In this document: positions 1-6,759 of the stretch, piece by piece
Layout of the letters: every line of letters begins with the position of its first letter
Position numbering within the stretch: the first letter of the stretch is position 1
Assembly: GCA_030690515.1 (NCBI GenBank)
Contig: JAUYGP010000603.1
Coordinates: 1 to 7,263 of the forward strand
Direction of reading: 5' to 3'
DNA from: Giesbergeria sp.
GTDB taxonomy: Bacteria; Pseudomonadota; Gammaproteobacteria; Burkholderiales; Burkholderiaceae_C
Length of the DNA: 7,263 nt
The notes under the pieces: generated by a model
What the model was told of the DNA's origin: nothing
The model's input: only the letters and a program-made list of their open reading frames with translations
Databases searched by the model: none
Position numbers and translations under genes: made by a program

Positions 1-222
1 GCTATGGGGCAAAAAGACGGTAAAAAATGGACCGCTGCGGCCGATTTGCAGCCGACGATTTCCAAGTGCGACAGGCTCCCAGGGAGCAAGCAACAGGCCT
101 GCTGCAATGTATGGATTACCCCGGAAAATGCGCCAGCTCGCGCCACAACGAACACTGGCCACAACACTCCCTTTAAAGCCACGGTTTAGACTCGCGCCTT
201 TCGTTCACGCAAGTACCTCTCC
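1..222. other. Leader region upstream of the first binding-protein gene, no supported gene
   Basis: No gene is convincing here. Two forward frames are open from the window edge, to a stop at 187-189 and to a stop at 224-226, so the tail of an upstream gene cannot be excluded. Their translations are low in recognisable motifs and resemble nothing I know. Two palindromes stand out: GCTCCC-A-GGGAGC at 75-87 and a near-perfect 16-base one centred on CAGGCCTG at 90-105. I see no good sigma-70 promoter. The stretch probably contains the control region of the gene starting at 223. Confidence 0.5.
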
Positions 223-1338
223 ATGAAAAAATGGTCAACACTGTGGGCAGGCGCTGCCCTGGCACTGGGTCTGTGCACCGCAAGCCATGCCCAGATCCTG
301 ATCGGGCAGACCGCCGGTTTTACTGGGCAAGTCGCCGCCGGTGTCAAGGAAATTACTGACGGCGCGCAGCTGTACATCCAGGCCGTCAATGCCAAGGGCG
401 GCGTGAACGGACAAAAACTGGAATTGATTTCGCTGGACGACAAGTTCGACCCCAAGCTGGCCGCTGAAAACGCCCGCAAGCTGATCGAAGAGAACAATGT
501 GTCGGCCATGTTCCTGACCCGCGGCACACCCCACACGCAGGCCATGATTCCCCTGCTGGAGAAGCACGGGGTTGTGCTGGTGGCCCCCTCGACTGGCGCC
601 ATGGTGCTGCACGAGCCGGTGTCGAAATACATCTTCAACGTGCGCGCCACGTACCAGCGCGAGGCAGAGAAGGCGATGACCCACCTGGCCTCGATGGGCA
701 TCACGCGGATTGCCCTGGTGTATTCGGACGACACCTTTGGCGCCGATGGCGTAGCCGGTGCCCAAAAGGGCCTGGAAGCCAGCAAGCTGGCACCCGCCGT
801 ACTGGAAAAATTCAACCGCGCCAAGCCCGACTTTGCCCCTATCGTGGCCAAAGTGGTCCAGGCGGACGCACAGGCCGTGCTCATGGTCGCCTCGGGCGCT
901 GCGGTGGTGGAAGCAGGCAACGCGCTCCGTGCAGCGGGGTCTTCTGCCCAGATCGTGACCTTATCGAACAACGCCTCGGGTGGCTTCATCAAAAGCCTGG
1001 GCGAACACTCCCGGGGCGTGATCGTGACGCAAGTCTTCCCGAACGAACGCGCCATCACCTACGGCATGGTGAAGGAGGCCCAGGAACTCGCCAAGGCCAA
1101 AGGCCTGGCCGAAATCAGCCCGGCCATGCTCGAAGGCTTTGCGGGCGCCAAGGTGCTGGTCGAAGGGCTGCGCCGTGCCGGACCCAAGCCCAGCCGCGAC
1201 AAGATCCATGCCGCGCTGGAAGGCATGAAGAAGTATGACCTGGGGGGCCTGGAAGTGTCCTATGGCCCGGACGACCACACCGGACTGGACTTTGCAGACC
1301 TGTCCATCATCGGCATCAGCGGCAAGTTCCGTCGCTGA
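223..1338 (+). CDS. Periplasmic ABC-transporter substrate-binding protein, LivK-like (Peripla_BP_6), first of a tandem pair
   Basis: This 371-residue protein should bind a small solute, by family an amino acid or related organic molecule, in the periplasm and hand it to an ABC permease. It begins with a classic signal peptide: Lys2-Lys3, a hydrophobic core to about residue 20, and a SHA|Q signal peptidase I site after residue 23. The mature part is a type-I periplasmic-binding fold of normal length. Likely ligand-loop stretches are TRGTPHTQ (99-106), PSTGAMVLH (122-130), YSDDTFGAD (167-175) and LSNNASGGF (247-255). ATG at 223 is the only start available, because an in-frame stop lies at 187-189. 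No clear Shine-Dalgarno precedes it, so translation may be weak or leader-dependent. No permease or ATPase gene is adjacent. The next gene is a paralogue, about 60% identical by eye. The family is secure; the ligand is unknown. Confidence 0.9.
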   Translation: MKKWSTLWAGAALALGLCTASHAQILIGQTAGFTGQVAAGVKEITDGAQLYIQAVNAKGGVNGQKLELISLDDKFDPKLAAENARKLIEENNVSAMFLTRGTPHTQAMIPLLEKHGVVLVAPSTGAMVLHEPVSKYIFNVRATYQREAEKAMTHLASMGITRIALVYSDDTFGADGVAGAQKGLEASKLAPAVLEKFNRAKPDFAPIVAKVVQADAQAVLMVASGAAVVEAGNALRAAGSSAQIVTLSNNASGGFIKSLGEHSRGVIVTQVFPNERAITYGMVKEAQELAKAKGLAEISPAMLEGFAGAKVLVEGLRRAGPKPSRDKIHAALEGMKKYDLGGLEVSYGPDDHTGLDFADLSIIGISGKFRR

Positions 1339-1690
1339 GAGGGCCTGTCTCGCGTGAGGGCTACGCACTTGCTGGGCAGCCCTTCCGGCAACTGCTGCAG
1401 GCGCCTACACTGGGATTTGTTGGCACCATGAAAGAGAGGCACCGCATGACCACCCTGGGTTTGTTCAGAAAAATTTCCGCACTGACGGCCCTGGCAGTGG
1501 GCCTGTGCGCCGCCAGCCATGCCCAGTTGCTGGTCGGGCAAACGGTCGGCGTGACCGGTTCGGCCGCCGCCACCGTGAAGGAGTCCATGGGGGGAGCAGC
1601 GCTCTACATCGACCACATCAACGCCAAGGGCGGCGTGGGTGGGCAAAAAATCGAAGTCCTGACGCTCGACGACAAGTTCGACCCCAAGCT
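436..1690 (+). repeat. Tandem gene duplication with identical DNA blocks in both copies
   Basis: The two binding-protein genes are diverged tandem copies. The longest identical block I found by eye is 23 bases, at 436-458 and 1668-1690, encoding part of LDDKFDPKL. Another identical run encodes SNNASGG, near 964-980 and 2196-2212. Divergence elsewhere, including third positions, indicates an old duplication, or a recent one within a large family, rather than an assembly artefact. Confidence 0.7.
1339..1445. other. Spacer between the two paralogous binding-protein genes
   Basis: This 107-base gap holds no gene. A 6-bp inverted repeat (AGGGCT at 1357-1362, AGCCCT at 1378-1383) could form a weak stem but has no following T-run, so I do not call a terminator. 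The two genes may be cotranscribed. The only clear signal is the Shine-Dalgarno-like GAGAGG at 1434-1439, which belongs to the downstream gene. Confidence 0.4.
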
Positions 1691-2567
1691 CACACTGGCC
1701 AACGCACGCACCTTGATCGTGGACAAGGGCGTTCTGGCGCTGTTCATGACGCGCGGCACCCCGCACACCCAGGGCATCATTGGGCTGCTGGACGAATCGG
1801 GCGTGCCGCTCATTGGCCCCTCCACCGGCGCCATGGTGCTGCACCAGCCCGTGCAGAAGAACGTGTTCAACGTGCGCGCCCCCTACCAGCGCGAAGTGAA
1901 AAAGGCCATTGGCCACCTGGCCACGCTGGGCGTGCAGCGCATCGGCGTCATCCACGTGGACGATACCTTTGGTGCAGACGCTCTGGCCGGCGCGCTGGCC
2001 GGCTTCCAGGAGAACCAGCAGAAGGCCCTGTTCGTCGAGAAGTTCGACCGCGCCAAGCCCGATTTCAGCGCCATGGCACCCCAGGTTGCCAAGCAGAGCC
2101 CGCAGGCCGTGATCTTTATCGGCACCGGGTCGGCGGTGGTCGACGGCATCAAGGCGCTGCGCGCCGCCGGTGTGTCGGGGCAGATCATCACCTTGTCGAA
2201 CAACGCCTCGGGAGGCTTCGTCAAGGCGCTGGGCGAACACTCGCGGGGCGTGGTGGTGACGCAGGTGTTCCCATCAGAACGGGCCGTGACGTACCCGCTG
2301 GTGCGCGAAGCGACCGCGCTGGCGCGTGAAGCCAAGATCGACCTGACGCCCGCCATGTTGGAGGGTTTTACCAACGCCAAGGTGCTGGTCGAGGCGCTTC
2401 GCCGCGCCGGCCCCAACCCCACACGCGCCCGCCTGCAAGAGGCCCTGGAGTCGTTCCGCAAGTTCGACCTGGGCGGCCTCTCGCTCAGCTACAGCGTCGA
2501 CGACCATTCAGGCCTGGATTTCTCCGACCTGTCCATCATCGGCCCGGACGGACACTTCCGGCGCTGA
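1446..2567 (+). CDS. Periplasmic ABC-transporter substrate-binding protein, LivK-like, second of the tandem pair
   Basis: This 373-residue paralogue of the preceding gene product has the same predicted role as a periplasmic solute receptor for an ABC importer. I chose ATG at 1446 over the in-frame ATG at 1428. GAGAGG (1434-1439) sits six bases before 1446, and the resulting N-terminus is a normal signal peptide (Arg8-Lys9, hydrophobic core, SHA|Q cleavage after residue 26). From the cleavage site to the C-terminal FRR the two proteins align almost without gaps. Shared blocks are LDDKFDPKL, TRGTPHTQ, PSTGAMVLH, DDTFGAD, RAKPDF, LSNNASGGF, LGEHSRGV and VTQVFP. Differences lie mainly in surface helices and around the second-domain strand (VYSDD against IHVDD), so the ligand range may differ. 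It ends 24 bases from a convergent transporter gene. No ABC membrane subunits are nearby. Ligand unknown. Confidence 0.9.
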   Translation: MTTLGLFRKISALTALAVGLCAASHAQLLVGQTVGVTGSAAATVKESMGGAALYIDHINAKGGVGGQKIEVLTLDDKFDPKLTLANARTLIVDKGVLALFMTRGTPHTQGIIGLLDESGVPLIGPSTGAMVLHQPVQKNVFNVRAPYQREVKKAIGHLATLGVQRIGVIHVDDTFGADALAGALAGFQENQQKALFVEKFDRAKPDFSAMAPQVAKQSPQAVIFIGTGSAVVDGIKALRAAGVSGQIITLSNNASGGFVKALGEHSRGVVVTQVFPSERAVTYPLVREATALAREAKIDLTPAMLEGFTNAKVLVEALRRAGPNPTRARLQEALESFRKFDLGGLSLSYSVDDHSGLDFSDLSIIGPDGHFRR

Positions 2568-2574
2568 CCCCCTG

Positions 2575-2591
2575 CGGGGCGCAAGGCCCCG
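2575..2591. terminator. GC hairpin between convergent genes, possible bidirectional terminator
   Basis: CGGGGC (2575-2580) and GCCCCG (2586-2591) pair perfectly around a five-base GCAAG loop. The hairpin fills most of the 24-base gap between the convergent stop codons. Neither strand has a T-run after the stem, so it is not a canonical intrinsic terminator. It may act as a mRNA 3'-end stabiliser or a weak bidirectional stop. Confidence 0.4.
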
Positions 2592-4253
2592 TCAATCGTC
2601 TGCGTACATGTCCACTCCGCGTGTCTCGCGCAGGTAGAGCGTGCCGATCACCGCCGTCGCCCCGGCAATGAGCACGGGGTACCACAGGCCGCTGTAGATA
2701 TCTCCCGTCTGCGCCACGATGGCGAATGCCATGGGCGGCAGCAGGCCCCCAAACCAACCATTGCCGATGTGGTACGGCAAACTCATCGAGGTGTAGCGGA
2801 TCCGCGTGGGGAACATCTCAGCCAGCGCAGCAGCAATGGGGCCATAGACCATGGTGACCAACAGCATCAAATAAAACAGAATGGCCACCACCCAAGGCCG
2901 GTCGATGGCTGCCGGGTCGGCCTGGCGCGGGTAGCCCTGCGCAGCCAAGGCATCGCCCACGGTCTGGCGGAAGACTGCGTTGCGCCTGCGCGTTTCGACC
3001 GCGCCCTGGCCCTCGCTGGCCGCCAGGGCGATCTCGATGGCACCAATGCGCACCAGCGCACTGCCATCGGTCGACTGCGCCTCGACCGCGTAGTGCACTG
3101 AATGCGCCGCCAGCACCTGCTTGGCGGTGTCGCACGGGCTGGTGAACCGCCCCGCACCGGTGGGATTGAACTGGAAGGAGCAGTCGGCCGGGTCGGCCAC
3201 CACCACGACCTGGCTGCGCTCCTGGGCGGCGGCCAGTGCCGGATTGGCCGCCACCGACAGCGCCTTGAAGGCCGGGAAATACGTGGCCGCGGCCAAGGCG
3301 CAACCCAGCAGGATGACGGGCTTGCGGCCCACCCGGTCGGACAGTGCGCCAAACACGATGAAAAACGGCGTTCCGAGCAGCAGCGCCACCGCCAGCAGCA
3401 ACTGCGCTGCCGTGGCGTCCACCTGCAACTGCTGCGTCAGGAAAAACAGCGCATAAAACTGGCCCGTGTACCAGACCACCGCCTGGCCCGCCGTCAGCCC
3501 GCCCAGCGCCAGCAAGGCCACTTTCAGGTTTTTCCATTGCCCAAACGATTCAGCCACCGGCGCACGCGAACCACGCCCGCGCGCCTTCATGCGCTGAAAG
3601 GCCGGTGTTTCAGCCAGCGCCAGCCGGATCCATACCGAAATACCCAGCAGCACGATGGAGACCAGAAAAGGAATGCGCCAGCCCCAGTCCGAAAAGGCCT
3701 GTTCACCCAGCACGGTGCGGGCACCCATCACCACCAGCAGGGCCATCAGCAGGCCCAGCGTCGCGGTGGTTTGTATCCAGGCGGTATACATGCCGCGGCG
3801 GCCCTGCGGGGCGTGTTCGGCCACATACACAGCGGCACCGCCGTATTCACCCCCCAGCGCAAGGCCTTGCAGCAGACGCAGCCCGATGAGCACCAGCGGT
3901 GCGGCCACGCCAATGCTGTCGTAGGACGGCAGCAGCCCCACCGCAAAAGTGGCCAGGCCCATGATGAGGATCGTGACAAGAAAGGTGTACTTGCGCCCAA
4001 TCAGGTCACCCAGACGACCAAACAGCAGGGCGCCAAAAGGCCGCACGATGAACCCCGCCGCAAACGCCAGCAGCGCGAACAGAAAGGCCGACCCGCTATC
4101 GAGTGCGCTGAAATACTGGCGGGCCAGGATGCTGGCCAGCGCACCGTAGAGGTAGAAGTCGTACCACTCGAACACGGTGCCCAGCGACGAAGCGACGATC
4201 ACCCGCGCTTCGTCGGGCGTCATCGGCCCGGGGGCCTGATGCGTGCTTGCCAT
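2592..4253 (-). CDS. MFS transporter, metabolite:H+ symporter (MHS) type, with large periplasmic insert
   Basis: This 553-residue inner-membrane carrier probably imports a carboxylate or similar metabolite with protons. MHS hallmarks are FEWYDFYLYG (28-37), the motif-A loop GRLGDLIGRK (79-88), RLLQGLALGGEYGGA (126-140), its second-half counterpart GALSDRVGRK (302-311), and FPTRIRYTSMSLPYHIGNG (481-499). Twelve membrane segments can be placed, near 20-45, 56-80, 90-109, 115-138, 158-180, 193-213, 243-270, 283-305, 310-335, 452-478, 492-515 and 518-540. It is over 100 residues longer than classic MHS members such as ShiA or KgtP. The excess is a soluble insert (about 336-451) between segments 9 and 10, on the periplasmic side by topology, with Cys358 and Cys374. 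The start at 4253 is supported by AGGAG eight bases upstream. It is divergent from the DUF485-actP operon. The substrate cannot be read from sequence. Confidence 0.9.
   Translation of the reverse strand: MASTHQAPGPMTPDEARVIVASSLGTVFEWYDFYLYGALASILARQYFSALDSGSAFLFALLAFAAGFIVRPFGALLFGRLGDLIGRKYTFLVTILIMGLATFAVGLLPSYDSIGVAAPLVLIGLRLLQGLALGGEYGGAAVYVAEHAPQGRRGMYTAWIQTTATLGLLMALLVVMGARTVLGEQAFSDWGWRIPFLVSIVLLGISVWIRLALAETPAFQRMKARGRGSRAPVAESFGQWKNLKVALLALGGLTAGQAVVWYTGQFYALFFLTQQLQVDATAAQLLLAVALLLGTPFFIVFGALSDRVGRKPVILLGCALAAATYFPAFKALSVAANPALAAAQERSQVVVVADPADCSFQFNPTGAGRFTSPCDTAKQVLAAHSVHYAVEAQSTDGSALVRIGAIEIALAASEGQGAVETRRRNAVFRQTVGDALAAQGYPRQADPAAIDRPWVVAILFYLMLLVTMVYGPIAAALAEMFPTRIRYTSMSLPYHIGNGWFGGLLPPMAFAIVAQTGDIYSGLWYPVLIAGATAVIGTLYLRETRGVDMYADD
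2898..3251 (-). other. Periplasmic insert domain within the MHS transporter
   Basis: Residues about 335-452 of the transporter form a hydrophilic stretch between predicted membrane segments 9 and 10. It starts with a short Ala/Gln-rich helix. Then follow a VVVVADPADC strand and loop, FQFNPTG, SPCDTAK, a helix, a strand-rich part (VRIGAIEIALA), and a charged helix with RRRN. Two cysteines (codons at 3180-3182 and 3132-3134) lie 16 residues apart and could form a disulfide outside the membrane. I recall similar inserts in other ~550-residue proteobacterial MHS carriers, but know of no assigned function. Confidence 0.65.
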
Positions 4254-4279
4254 GTTCTTGTCTCCTGAATTTTTTTGTA

Positions 4280-4295
4280 TTCACTGGCAAGTGAA
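4280..4295. promoter_or_regulatory. Candidate operator palindrome next to the transporter start
   Basis: TTCACT and AGTGAA form a perfect 6-bp dyad around GGCA. It lies 27-42 bases before the transporter ATG, where a repressor could block transcription. It abuts the AT-rich palindrome at 4294-4305. No regulator gene is visible in the window, so the binding protein is unknown. Confidence 0.35.
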
Positions 4296-4321
4296 AAATA
4301 TTTTTATGTACGCACTATCAA
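4295..4321 (-). promoter_or_regulatory. Possible sigma-70 promoter for the MHS transporter
   Basis: Read on the minus strand, TTGATA (4321-4316) is followed after 15 bases by TATTTT (4300-4295). The -35 is good, but the spacer is shorter than the usual 17. The region is the most AT-rich of the gap and ends about 40 bases from the transporter ATG, a sensible distance. Confidence 0.3.
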
Positions 4322-4361
4322 CGCCGGTGCTAACGCCTCTCTTACGCCGTTCTTGCAGAAC

Positions 4362-4390
4362 TTGACAGCAAACTTCCGCAGTACTTACGA
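4362..4390 (+). promoter_or_regulatory. Possible sigma-70 promoter toward DUF485-actP
   Basis: A consensus -35, TTGACA, lies at 4362-4367. At 17 bases spacing the -10 would be TTACGA (4385-4390), which is weak; TACGAA one base on is no better. Transcription from here would give a leader of about 220 bases before the DUF485 ATG at 4621, which contains the inverted repeat at 4513-4540. Confidence 0.3.
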
Positions 4391-4512
4391 ACTAGGTAAT
4401 AACCCGCATCTATCGTTTCTCCATGCGAAAAAGCAAGGGTCTTCCCGCACAAAGCGATGCACCTTAAAACGCACAGAAATGGCCGTCACAGGCCTTTGCG
4501 ACGCGCATGCAG

Positions 4513-4540
4513 GGCGCTGCGTAAGCACTTGGTCAGCGCC
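4513..4540 (+). promoter_or_regulatory. Inverted repeat in the DUF485-actP leader
   Basis: GGCGCTG (4513-4519) and CAGCGCC (4534-4540) are perfect 7-bp arms around a 14-base loop, ending 80 bases before the DUF485 start. It could be an operator half-site pair or an RNA stem. It has no T-run, so it is not an intrinsic terminator. Function is unassigned. Confidence 0.3.
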
Positions 4541-4620
4541 GTTTGCAAAATCGCCGCCGGTGCCCAGCGCGTCTTCTGATTTTTCAGCAGCGCCGCACCG
4601 ATTCCCTCAGAAAGACAACC

Positions 4621-4929
4621 ATGAACGACCCTGTGGTCACCAAAGTCCAAAACCACCCCAAGTACCTGGAGCTGCGCACCAAACGCAACCGCTTGGGCAT
4701 TTTTCTCACGCTGCTGATGCTGGTCGTGTACTACGGCTACATCGCGCTGATCGCATTTGACAAGCCGTTTCTTGCGCAACCCATCGGGGCGGGTGTGACC
4801 TCGCTGGGCATTCCCATTGGCATGGGCGTGATCATTTTCACCATCGTGATCACCGGGATCTATGTGCGCCGCGCCAACGGCGAATTTGATGCCCTGACCA
4901 AAGAAATCCTGAAAGACGCAAGCAAATGA
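4621..4929 (+). CDS. DUF485 inner-membrane protein, YjcH-like, partner of ActP
   Basis: This 102-residue protein is of the DUF485 family, found directly before actP in E. coli (yjcH) and many other bacteria. It shows the family pattern: a short cytoplasmic N-terminus containing HPKYLELRTKRNRLG (12-26), a first membrane helix (about 27-46, with LLMLVVYYGYIALIAF), a periplasmic turn with proline and glycine, a second helix (about 62-81, IPIGMGVIIFTIVITGIYV), and a charged tail ending in KEILKDASK. I chose ATG 4621 over the in-frame ATG at 4543 because family members begin just before the HPKY motif; AGAAAGA at 4608-4614 is a modest ribosome site. Its stop overlaps the next start as ATGA, implying translational coupling and a role with the symporter, perhaps as a small accessory subunit. 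The exact role is not established. Confidence 0.92.
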   Translation: MNDPVVTKVQNHPKYLELRTKRNRLGIFLTLLMLVVYYGYIALIAFDKPFLAQPIGAGVTSLGIPIGMGVIIFTIVITGIYVRRANGEFDALTKEILKDASK

Positions 4930-6662
4930 ACGCCCTTCACACACACCGGGCCAGCTTGCTGGTGCTGCTGGCCTTGCTGGCCACGGGCGCCGCACATGCC
5001 GCCGGGGCCGACCTGGGCCAGGCGGCCAAGCAGGCCACCAACTGGACGGCCATCGGCATGTTTGGCGCCTTTGTCGCCGGAACACTATGGATTACCAAAT
5101 GGGCAGCAGCCAAAACAAAGTCGGCGGCCGACTTCTACACGGCGGGCGGCGGCATCACCGGCTTCCAGAACGGCCTCGCCATTGCGGGCGACTACATGTC
5201 GGCGGCCTCGTTCCTGGGCATTTCCGCTGCGGTCATGGCCTCGGGTTATGACGGGCTGATCTACTCCATCGGCTTCCTGGTGGGCTGGCCCATCATCACC
5301 TTCCTGATGGCCGAGCGCTTGCGCAACCTGGGCAAATTCACCTTTGCCGACGTGGCGGGTTACCGCTTCCAGCAGGGCCCCATCCGCGCGTTCGCGGCGT
5401 CGGGGACGCTGGTGGTTGTGGCCTTTTACCTGATCGCACAAATGGTCGGCGCGGGCCAGCTCATCAAACTGCTGTTTGGCCTGGAATACTGGATGGCCGT
5501 GGTCATCGTCGGCGCGCTGATGATGGTCTACGTGCTGTTCGGCGGCATGACCGCCACCACCTGGGTGCAGATCATCAAGGCATGCCTGCTATTGGCCGGT
5601 GTGACCTTCATGGCCTACATGGTGCTGGCGCAGTTTGGCTTCAGCCCCGAGGCCCTGTTTGCCAAGGGCGTGCAAGTGCGCACCGCCATTGCCGCAAACA
5701 CCGGCAAGACGCCTGAAGAAGCGGCCAAAGCGGGCCTGTCCATCATGGGCCCAGGGGGCTTCATCAAGGACCCCATCTCGGCCATCTCTTTTGGTATGGC
5801 GCTGATGTTCGGCACGGCCGGTTTGCCGCACATCCTGATGCGCTTCTTCACCGTGCCCGATGCCAAGGAAGCACGCAAGTCGGTGCTGTGGGCCACCACC
5901 TGGATCGGCTATTTCTACGTGCTGATCTTCATCATCGGATTTGGCGCCATCACCCTGGTGCTGACCAACCCTGAGATGGCCGATGTGGTCAAGGGCGTGA
6001 TCCACGGCGGCGCGGGCACGGCCAATATGGCGGCGGTGCTGGTGGCCAAGTCGGTGGGTGGCAATGTGTTCTATGGCTTCATCTCCGCCGTGGCGTTTGC
6101 CACCATCCTGGCCGTGGTGGCAGGCCTGACGCTCTCGGGCGCCTCGGCCGTGTCGCACGACATCTACGCCACGCTGGTCAAGAAGGGCAAGGCCGACAGC
6201 GCCTCGGAGCTGAAGGTTTCGCGTATCACCACCTTGTGCCTGGGTGTGGTGGCCGTGGTTCTGGGCATTGCCTTTGAAAAGCAGAACATCGCCTTCATGG
6301 TGTCGCTGGCTTTTGCGGTGGCGGCTTCGGCCAACTTCCCGGTGTTGTTCCTCTCGGTGTTGTGGAAAAACTGCACCACGCGCGGCGCGGTAATTGGCGG
6401 CTTCCTCGGCCTGATTTCGTCGGTGGGCCTGACCATCGTGTCGCCCTCGGTGTGGGAAGGTACGCTGGGCAACCCCGCCGGTTCGGCCTGGTTCCCGTAC
6501 ACCTCGCCTGCGCTGTTCTCGATGACGATCGGTTTCGTCGGTATCTGGCTCTTCTCGATCACCGACAAGAGCGCCAACGCGGCGCGCGAGCGTGCCGCCT
6601 TCCCCGCGCAGCAAGTGCGCTCGGAAACCGGTCTGGGTGCTTCCGGCGCATCAGGGCACTGA
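4926..6662 (+). CDS. ActP-type cation:acetate symporter, sodium:solute symporter (SSS) family
   Basis: This 578-residue inner-membrane symporter should take up acetate or related short monocarboxylates (glycolate, propionate, pyruvate) with Na+ or another cation. Residues 1-25 look like a cleavable signal peptide (AHA|A), as in E. coli ActP. Family marks in order are ADFYTAGGGITGFQNGLA (68-85) and GDYMSAASFLG (88-98) in the first core helices; FGGMTATTWVQIIKACLL (205-222); GTAGLPHILMRFFTVPDAKEA (296-316); and AVVAGLTLSGASAVSHDIY (396-414), whose Ser/Thr residues lie in the sodium-site helix. It is slightly longer than E. coli ActP (549), mainly from the 225-300 loop and a polar C-terminal tail. 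The start at 4926 overlaps the DUF485 stop by four bases. An intrinsic terminator follows at 6718. The family is secure; the preferred substrate is inferred. Confidence 0.92.
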   Translation: MNALHTHRASLLVLLALLATGAAHAAGADLGQAAKQATNWTAIGMFGAFVAGTLWITKWAAAKTKSAADFYTAGGGITGFQNGLAIAGDYMSAASFLGISAAVMASGYDGLIYSIGFLVGWPIITFLMAERLRNLGKFTFADVAGYRFQQGPIRAFAASGTLVVVAFYLIAQMVGAGQLIKLLFGLEYWMAVVIVGALMMVYVLFGGMTATTWVQIIKACLLLAGVTFMAYMVLAQFGFSPEALFAKGVQVRTAIAANTGKTPEEAAKAGLSIMGPGGFIKDPISAISFGMALMFGTAGLPHILMRFFTVPDAKEARKSVLWATTWIGYFYVLIFIIGFGAITLVLTNPEMADVVKGVIHGGAGTANMAAVLVAKSVGGNVFYGFISAVAFATILAVVAGLTLSGASAVSHDIYATLVKKGKADSASELKVSRITTLCLGVVAVVLGIAFEKQNIAFMVSLAFAVAASANFPVLFLSVLWKNCTTRGAVIGGFLGLISSVGLTIVSPSVWEGTLGNPAGSAWFPYTSPALFSMTIGFVGIWLFSITDKSANAARERAAFPAQQVRSETGLGASGASGH

Positions 6663-6717
6663 CAGACGATGGGGTGCAAGCCCCTGGCGTGGCGGCCTGG
6701 CTGCTGCGCCCACCACG

Positions 6718-6741
6718 ACCGGGCCTTGCGCCCGGTTTTTT
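6718..6741 (+). terminator. Rho-independent terminator of the DUF485-actP operon
   Basis: ACCGGGC (6718-6724) and GCCCGGT (6730-6736) form a perfect 7-bp stem around CTTGC, followed by six T (6736-6741). This is a textbook intrinsic terminator, 56 bases after the actP stop. A weaker GGGG/CCCC stem (6671-6684) lies in between. Confidence 0.88.
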
Positions 6742-6759
6742 ATTGCTATTATTTTTATA

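Larger units (their letters stand above)
4254..4620. promoter_or_regulatory. Divergent control region between the MHS transporter and the DUF485-actP operon
   Basis: This 367-base gap is more AT-rich than its flanks, especially at 4270-4310. It holds a Shine-Dalgarno (AGGAG on the minus strand) for the transporter, a palindrome TTCACT-GGCA-AGTGAA at 4280-4295, the self-complementary AAAAATATTTTT at 4294-4305, a perfect TTGACA at 4362-4367, and an inverted repeat GGCGCTG/CAGCGCC at 4513-4540 in the leader of the rightward operon. No credible gene lies in it. Confidence 0.6.

Noticed and set aside
265..300. Possible lipoprotein signal (LGLC) in the first receptor, with a matching one in the second
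   Set aside because: The residue before Cys is Leu, which does not fit a lipobox, and a better SHA|Q signal peptidase I site follows directly.
1357..1383. AGGGCT/AGCCCT inverted repeat between the two receptor genes as a terminator
   Set aside because: It has only six pairs, a 15-base loop and no T-run.
1260..2240. 326-residue minus-strand frame, with similar-looking minus-strand frames at 186-1058 and 235-765
   Set aside because: Their mutual resemblance comes from the duplicated receptor genes on the other strand; composition is not protein-like.
3102..4268. 388-residue open frame on the + strand, antisense to the MHS transporter
   Set aside because: It is a shadow of GC-rich coding DNA: Gln/Arg/His-rich, no recognisable motifs, while the opposite strand encodes a clear 12-helix carrier.
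4531..4547. Sigma-54-like GG...TTTGCA near the DUF485 gene
   Set aside because: The GG to GC spacing is 14, not the required 12, and the TGGCAC element is poor, although actP genes elsewhere can be under such control.
4275..4760. 161-residue + frame across the divergent control region
   Set aside because: It overlaps the start of the well-supported DUF485 gene out of frame, has no ribosome site, and low-similarity composition.
5589..6614. 341-residue minus-strand frame opposite actP
   Set aside because: It is very rich in His/Arg/Gln/Gly, lacks domains, and is fully explained as antisense of the symporter gene.
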